Assembly (NCBI GenBank): GCA_003156695.1 | Contig: PMHN01000373.1 | Coordinates: 2,541-12,222 of the forward strand | DNA: 9,682 nucleotides | Reading direction: 5' to 3' | Source of the DNA: Gammaproteobacteria bacterium | GTDB taxonomy: Bacteria > Pseudomonadota > Gammaproteobacteria > Steroidobacterales > Steroidobacteraceae | Part shown: piece by piece, positions 6,313-9,682 of the stretch | How positions within the stretch are numbered: position 1 is the stretch's first letter | How the letters are laid out: every line of letters begins with the position of its first letter | Translations under genes and position numbers: made by a program | The notes under the pieces: generated by a model | What the model was told of the DNA's origin: nothing | Seen by the model: the letters and a program-made list of their open reading frames with translations, nothing else | The model's database searches: none

Positions 6313-6345
6313 AAATCAGATAGATAGGCACACTCTATCTGATTT
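6313..6345. repeat. 12-bp perfect inverted repeat, 9-nt spacer
   Basis: AAATCAGATAGA (6313-6324) is the exact reverse complement of TCTATCTGATTT (6334-6345), with TAGGCACAC between. No U-tract follows the right arm on the plus strand, and on the minus strand a TATATAAATTATAT run follows. It sits 22 bp upstream of the candidate phasin -35. It may be an operator for the phasin promoter or a weak terminator for the SDR gene. Confidence 0.6.
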
Positions 6346-6367
6346 CAGTACACAGGATAATTTTCTC

Positions 6368-6395
6368 TTGCAGCGCATACAAAAACATGTAAGAT
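6368..6395 (+). promoter_or_regulatory. Candidate sigma70 promoter of the phasin gene
   Basis: TTGCAG (6368-6373), a 16-bp spacer and TAAGAT (6390-6395) give a reasonable -35/-10 pair, placing the transcript start about 40 bp before the phasin ATG. Phasins are usually made in large amounts, so a gene-specific promoter is expected here. The call is by pattern only. Confidence 0.4.
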
Positions 6396-6442
6396 GCTCT
6401 CCCTAGGTGCTACCAACCCACATCGCACTCGGAGAACACACC

Positions 6443-6799
6443 ATGATCGACCGCACTTTCGACCCCACCACCCTGCTCAACGCCGCCCGTGACGCTTTTG
6501 CGCCCGCTCTGAAGGCCCAGCAGGAAGGCTTTAAGAACGTAGAGCGCCTGGCGCGCCTGCAGTTCGCCTTCTTCGGCGACATGCTCGAGAGCAGCCTTGC
6601 GCGCGTGAACGCGACCCTCAGCGCCACGAGCCCGACGGAGCTCTTCAGCAAGCAGAACGACCTGAACAGCCAGTTCGTCGACAAGCTGCGTTCGCGTGCC
6701 CAGGAATTCGCGACGGTTACGTCCGAGATCCAGACGCAGATCGGCCAGCTCGGCAACCAGATCGCTGCCAAGGCAGTGCACGCAAGGAAGGCGGCCTGA
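6443..6799 (+). CDS. Phasin family protein (PHA granule coat)
   Basis: A 118-residue, mainly helical and amphipathic protein of the phasin type. These proteins coat polyhydroxyalkanoate granules in the cytoplasm and set their number and size. The family pattern is visible: an N-terminal segment around APALKAQQEGFKNVERLARLQ, then a helix with regularly spaced hydrophobics (FAFFGDMLESSLARVNATL), a SPTELFSKQ turn, and a long C-terminal helix ending in Lys/Ala-rich ARKAA. There is no Cys and no Trp. The ATG at 6443 has GGAG eight bases upstream (6431-6434) and gives the family N-terminus; an in-frame ATG at 6407 lies before that site and is unlikely. It follows the AT-rich leader with its own promoter candidate and is separated from phaC by a strong hairpin. 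phaC next door supports the assignment. Confidence 0.9.
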   Translation: MIDRTFDPTTLLNAARDAFAPALKAQQEGFKNVERLARLQFAFFGDMLESSLARVNATLSATSPTELFSKQNDLNSQFVDKLRSRAQEFATVTSEIQTQIGQLGNQIAAKAVHARKAA

Positions 6800-6814
6800 T
6801 ATCTTGGCGGGATA

Positions 6815-6848
6815 CTGCACCCCGGGGGCCCACGCCCCCGGGGTGCGG
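6815..6848 (+). terminator. Strong GC hairpin between phasin and phaC (attenuator-like)
   Basis: GCACCCCGGGGGC (6817-6829) pairs perfectly with GCCCCCGGGGTGC (6834-6846) around a 4-nt CCAC loop; a G-U and one more pair extend it to 15 bp. It starts 15 bp past the phasin stop. Only CTCTTAAGG follows, with no U-run, so it is likely a partial terminator or a 3'-end stabiliser for the phasin message rather than a full stop. Confidence 0.6.
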
Positions 6849-6856
6849 ACTCTTAA

Positions 6857-6862
6857 GGGGGA
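6857..6862 (+). promoter_or_regulatory. Shine-Dalgarno that fixes the TTG start of phaC
   Basis: GGGGGA (preceded by AA) lies six bases before the TTG at 6869. The reading frame has no ATG until Met253 of the product, well inside the catalytic domain, so the TTG is the best-supported start. Confidence 0.65.
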
Positions 6863-6868
6863 CCCGCC

Positions 6869-8635
6869 TTGACCGTTCGCGCCAGAAAAAAACCCGACGC
6901 ACCACAGCGTGCGCCGGCTTCCAAGACAGCAACGTCCCAGTCGTCAGCCAAGGCTGACATTGAGCGCCAGCTGCGCGCTCACCTCGCCGCTCTGACGGGC
7001 GGACTTGCCCCGGATGATTACCTGAAGGCCTGGTGGGAGTGGTACCTCGGGGTCGCCGCGCAGCCGCCAAAACAGGCGGCCCTCGCGCAAAGCGCGTACG
7101 AGAAAGCACTTGATAGCTGGCAGTTCGCAGCACGCGCCTCCTCCGGCTCACCGCTCTCCCCGGAACGCGAGAATCTCGGCTTCGGGGACAACGCCTGGAA
7201 CAGCTGGCCCTTCAATGCTTTCGCTCGCACCTACTCCAACTGGGCTTCGTGGTGGCAACAGGCCCTACAGGCGCCCCCCGGCGCCGCCGATTCGGGCCAG
7301 GCGCGCGTGAACTTCGCCGGGCGGCTGTTGCTCGACGCGGCTTCACCAGCGAATTTCCTGCATACCAACCCGGAGCTCCTGAAGCGCACCGCCGCTGAGT
7401 CGGGGCAGAACCTGATCCGCGGCCTGAAGAACTGGCTGGAGGACGCGCAGCGCACCGTGAGCGGTGGCCGCCCCGCCGGAACCGAGGAATTCGAGGTTGG
7501 CAAGCAGGTGGCGGTCACGCCGGGAAAAGTCGTATTCCGCAACCGCCTCATCGAGTTGCTGCAGTACAGCCCGCAAACGAAAAACGTCTATGCGGAGCCG
7601 ATCCTGATCACGCCGGCGTGGATCATGAAGTACTACATCCTGGATCTCTCGCCACGCAATTCACTCGTGCGTTATCTCGTGGAGAAGGGTCACACCGTCT
7701 TCATGATCTCGTGGAAAAACCCCGACAAGATGGATCGCGATCTGGGGATGGATGACTACGTGAAGCTCGGCTTCCTGGATGCGCTCTCCGAAGTGCGCCG
7801 CCGGGTCCCGAAACGCAAGGTACACGCGGTGGGCTATTGCATCGGCGGGACGCTGCTGGCGATCGCGGCCGCCGAGCTCGCCCGTGGGCGCGACCAGCCG
7901 CTCGCCTCGGTGAGCCTGCTTGCGGCCCAGACCGACTTCAGCGAGCCCGGCGAGCTCTCGGTGTTCATCACTCCCAACCAATTGGGCATGCTCGAAGCCA
8001 TGATGCAAAAGACCGGCGTGCTCGAAAGCGAGCGCATGGGCGGCGCCTTCGCGTTACTGCGCTCGCGCGATCTCCTGTGGGCACCGGCGGTGGAACAATA
8101 CGTGCGCGGCGAGCGCCCCAAGCTCAACGATCTCATGGCCTGGAACGCCGACGGCACGCGCATGCCCTGCCGCATGCACAGCGAGTACCTCGCGCGGCTG
8201 TATCTGAAGAATGAACTCGCGAGCGGGGAATTCACTGTCGCCGGCCGGCGGCTGGACCTGAAGGACGTGAAGGTGCCGATGTTCGTCGTCGGCACCGAGA
8301 CCGACCACGTGGCTCCCTGGCGCTCGGTCTACAAGGCCCGCGGCTTGACACGCAGCTCCGACTACACCTTCCTGCTGACCAGCGGCGGTCACAACGCGGG
8401 CATCGTCTCCGGACCCGTCCATCCGAAGCGGCGGCACCGCATGCTCACCTGGACCAACCCCACCGAGAGTCTCTCCGCGGATGCGTGGTTTGCAAAAGTG
8501 CCGCTGTTCGAGGGCTCCTGGTGGCCCGCGTGGCAGCAATGGCTTACGAGACACTCGGCTGCGAAACAGGTGGCGGCCCGCAAGCCGGCAGCCAGGTCAC
8601 TCGGCGAGGCGCCCGGGCGTTACGTGCGCGAGTAG
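6869..8635 (+). CDS. phaC: Polyhydroxyalkanoate synthase (PhaC, class I-like)
   Basis: PhaC polymerises (R)-3-hydroxyacyl-CoA into PHA at the granule surface. The 588-residue length is that of single-subunit (class I/II) synthases. The N-terminal domain is followed by an alpha/beta-hydrolase domain. The lipase-like box GYCIGG carries the nucleophile Cys324. Asp479 in TETDHVAPW and His508 in GGHNAGI complete the triad, and the conserved Trp425 is seen in LMAWNADGT. The first ~35 residues are Lys/Ala/Ser-rich and probably disordered. The length and positions close to those of Cupriavidus PhaC (Cys319, Asp480, His508) point to class I, so short-chain monomers are likely but not shown. Translation starts at TTG behind a strong ribosome site. 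It lies 69 bp after phasin, across a strong hairpin, and 12 bp before the ketopantoate-reductase-like gene. No phaA or phaE is in the window. Confidence 0.96.
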   Translation: MTVRARKKPDAPQRAPASKTATSQSSAKADIERQLRAHLAALTGGLAPDDYLKAWWEWYLGVAAQPPKQAALAQSAYEKALDSWQFAARASSGSPLSPERENLGFGDNAWNSWPFNAFARTYSNWASWWQQALQAPPGAADSGQARVNFAGRLLLDAASPANFLHTNPELLKRTAAESGQNLIRGLKNWLEDAQRTVSGGRPAGTEEFEVGKQVAVTPGKVVFRNRLIELLQYSPQTKNVYAEPILITPAWIMKYYILDLSPRNSLVRYLVEKGHTVFMISWKNPDKMDRDLGMDDYVKLGFLDALSEVRRRVPKRKVHAVGYCIGGTLLAIAAAELARGRDQPLASVSLLAAQTDFSEPGELSVFITPNQLGMLEAMMQKTGVLESERMGGAFALLRSRDLLWAPAVEQYVRGERPKLNDLMAWNADGTRMPCRMHSEYLARLYLKNELASGEFTVAGRRLDLKDVKVPMFVVGTETDHVAPWRSVYKARGLTRSSDYTFLLTSGGHNAGIVSGPVHPKRRHRMLTWTNPTESLSADAWFAKVPLFEGSWWPAWQQWLTRHSAAKQVAARKPAARSLGEAPGRYVRE

Positions 8636-8647
8636 GTCGCCGGTTAC

Positions 8648-9643
8648 ATGCTGCGGGTGTGCATAGTCGGCGCCGGCGCGATCGGCGGTCTCCTCGGGAC
8701 GCGTCTCGCACTGTGCGAGGGCGTAGCAGTCGCCGCGCTGGCGCGCGGGGCCACACTCACAGCGCTCCGCGACCACGGCTGGCGTCTCAATGAAAGTGGC
8801 AAGCAGCTGCGCGCGCCCGTGGCCCGGGCAGTCGACGACCCTGCTGAATTGGGTCCGCAGGATCTGGTGATCATCGCACTGAAGGCGCAGGCGCTGCCGG
8901 CACTCGCCCCGGCGCTGCGGCCGCTGCTCGGTGCCGATACCGTCGTACTGCCCGCCATGAATGGCGTCCCGTGGTGGTTCAGCCAGAGCACCGAGGCACT
9001 CGCGAATCGCCCGCTCGAGAGCGTCGATCCTGGCGGCGGTATCGCGGCCGCGATTGCGTTGCGGCACGTGGTCGGCTGCGTGGTGCATGTGAGCGCCGCC
9101 ACGACTGAGCCGGGAGTTGCCGCCCACCGCATGGGGCGTGGTTTGATCATCGGCGAACCCGAGGGCGGGCAGTCAGATCGCGTCGCGCGCCTGGGCGAAC
9201 TGCTCACGCGTGCCGCGTTCGAGGTCACCTGCTCGAGCCGGATCCGTTACGAGGCCTGGTACAAGCTGTGGGGCAACATGACTATGAATCCGCTGTCCGC
9301 GCTGACGGGCGGGACCACGGACCGGATGCTGGACGACGAACTCATACGCACCTTCTGCGCCGCGGCCATGCGCGAGGCCGCCGTGATCGGTGCGCACATC
9401 GGCTGCGATGTGCGGCAGTCGGCGGAGGATCGCTTCGCCGTGACCCGCAAACTCGGCGCCTTCAAGACCTCGATGCTGCAGGACGTGGAAGCCGGCCGGG
9501 CGCTCGAGCTTGATGCCCTGGTAGGCGCGGTACGCGAAATTGGCGCGCGGGTCGCAGTTGCCACGCCCGCAATTGACACGCTCTTCGGACTCACGCGTCT
9601 CTTCGGGCGCGTGCGCGGCCTTTACCCGCCCGAGCGCAGTTAG
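8648..9643 (+). CDS. panE: Ketopantoate reductase family protein (2-dehydropantoate 2-reductase)
   Basis: PanE reduces 2-dehydropantoate to pantoate with NADPH, a step of coenzyme A synthesis. The 331-residue product has the Rossmann loop VGAGAIGG (7-14), Lys79 in ALKA, Asn105 in the PAMNGV segment and the family's central motif YKLWGNMTMNPLSALTG, with Lys206 (catalytic in the family), Asn210 and Asn214. The C-terminal SMLQDVEAGRALELDALVGA (275-294) matches the usual 'SM..D...GR.TE.D..NG', with Glu287. All expected residues are present. Many genomes carry several panE paralogs acting on other 2-oxo acids, so the pantoate role is likely, not certain. The ATG at 8648 is 12 bp after phaC with only a weak ribosome site. 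It may be co-transcribed with phaC, and CoA supply would fit PHA synthesis. A hairpin follows 18 bp after the stop. Confidence 0.85.
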   Translation: MLRVCIVGAGAIGGLLGTRLALCEGVAVAALARGATLTALRDHGWRLNESGKQLRAPVARAVDDPAELGPQDLVIIALKAQALPALAPALRPLLGADTVVLPAMNGVPWWFSQSTEALANRPLESVDPGGGIAAAIALRHVVGCVVHVSAATTEPGVAAHRMGRGLIIGEPEGGQSDRVARLGELLTRAAFEVTCSSRIRYEAWYKLWGNMTMNPLSALTGGTTDRMLDDELIRTFCAAAMREAAVIGAHIGCDVRQSAEDRFAVTRKLGAFKTSMLQDVEAGRALELDALVGAVREIGARVAVATPAIDTLFGLTRLFGRVRGLYPPERS

Positions 9644-9661
9644 CATTCCCCAAAAAGGCGA

Positions 9662-9681
9662 ACGGCTCCCGAAGGAGCCGT
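9662..9681 (+). terminator. Hairpin after the panE-like gene, at the window edge
   Basis: ACGGCTCC (9662-9669) and GGAGCCGT (9674-9681) form a perfect 8-bp stem with a CGAA loop. Any T-run on the plus strand would lie beyond the window. An AAAAA run at 9650-9655 would supply a U-tract on the other strand, so it may act in both directions. Confidence 0.7.
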
Positions 9682-9682
9682 A

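Larger units (their letters stand above)
6197..6442 (+). other. AT-rich leader region before the phasin gene
   Basis: A 246-bp gap with a sharp change of composition: from about 6231 to 6400 it is strongly AT-rich (TATATAATTTATATAAAT-like runs) in an otherwise GC-rich window. It begins with a small GCGG-TTCG-CCGC hairpin (6210-6221) 13 bp after the SDR stop. It also holds TGCAATGCA (6246-6254), a 12-bp perfect inverted repeat (6313-6345) and a sigma70-like promoter (6368-6395). No convincing short ORF or tRNA is seen. Confidence 0.6.

Noticed and set aside
1..9682. CRISPR arrays, tRNA or rRNA genes, IS elements, integrases
   Set aside because: No regularly spaced repeats, cloverleaf-like segments, transposase motifs or integrase motifs were seen on either strand.

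Overview
The window is GC-rich (roughly 65-70% in most genes, by eye) and reads as the chromosome of a PHA-accumulating gammaproteobacterium. The main clue is that cca and uppP (bacA) sit close together, as they do in Escherichia coli, and the Cca protein closely follows the E. coli-type HD-domain enzyme. Genus cannot be told from the sequence.

Layout from left to right. (1) 1-198, minus: the first 66 codons of a lipoprotein that looks like the putative aminopeptidase family (DUF2265/PF10023), divergent from cca. (2) 254-1489, plus: cca, tRNA CCA-adding enzyme with HD domain. (3) 1500-3221: an accessory block lying between cca and uppP. It holds a DinB-type metalloprotein gene of lower GC (plus strand), then on the minus strand a two-gene toxin-antitoxin module. 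In that module the antitoxin fuses an Xre/MbcA/ParS (DUF2384) part to a MNT nucleotidyltransferase, and the toxin is a HepT-like HEPN protein with an intact RX4HXY motif. An AT-rich 152-bp leader with a TATAAT box and several repeated half-sites lies in front of it. (4) 3222-5369, minus: uppP and a NDUFAF7/MidA-type SAM methyltransferase. (5) 5381-8635, plus: a polyhydroxyalkanoate (PHA) region with an SDR reductase, a phasin and a PHA synthase. (6) 8648-9643, plus: a ketopantoate-reductase-family protein, followed by a hairpin at the window edge.

How the genes fit together. The SDR, phasin and PhaC form a plausible PHA granule unit: reductase for (R)-3-hydroxyacyl-CoA, granule coat protein, polymerase. 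Phasin has its own AT-rich promoter region and is separated from phaC by a 13-bp GC hairpin, which would allow more phasin than synthase. The SDR is odd: its first ~105 residues look like a FolM/PTR1 pteridine reductase (TGxxxRxG motif, HYRSS), while the rest looks like a FabG/PhaB-type reductase.

The two items most worth a second look are the fused Xre/ParS-MNT antitoxin with its HepT partner and repeat-rich operator, and the apparent pteridine-reductase/FabG chimera at the head of the PHA genes.
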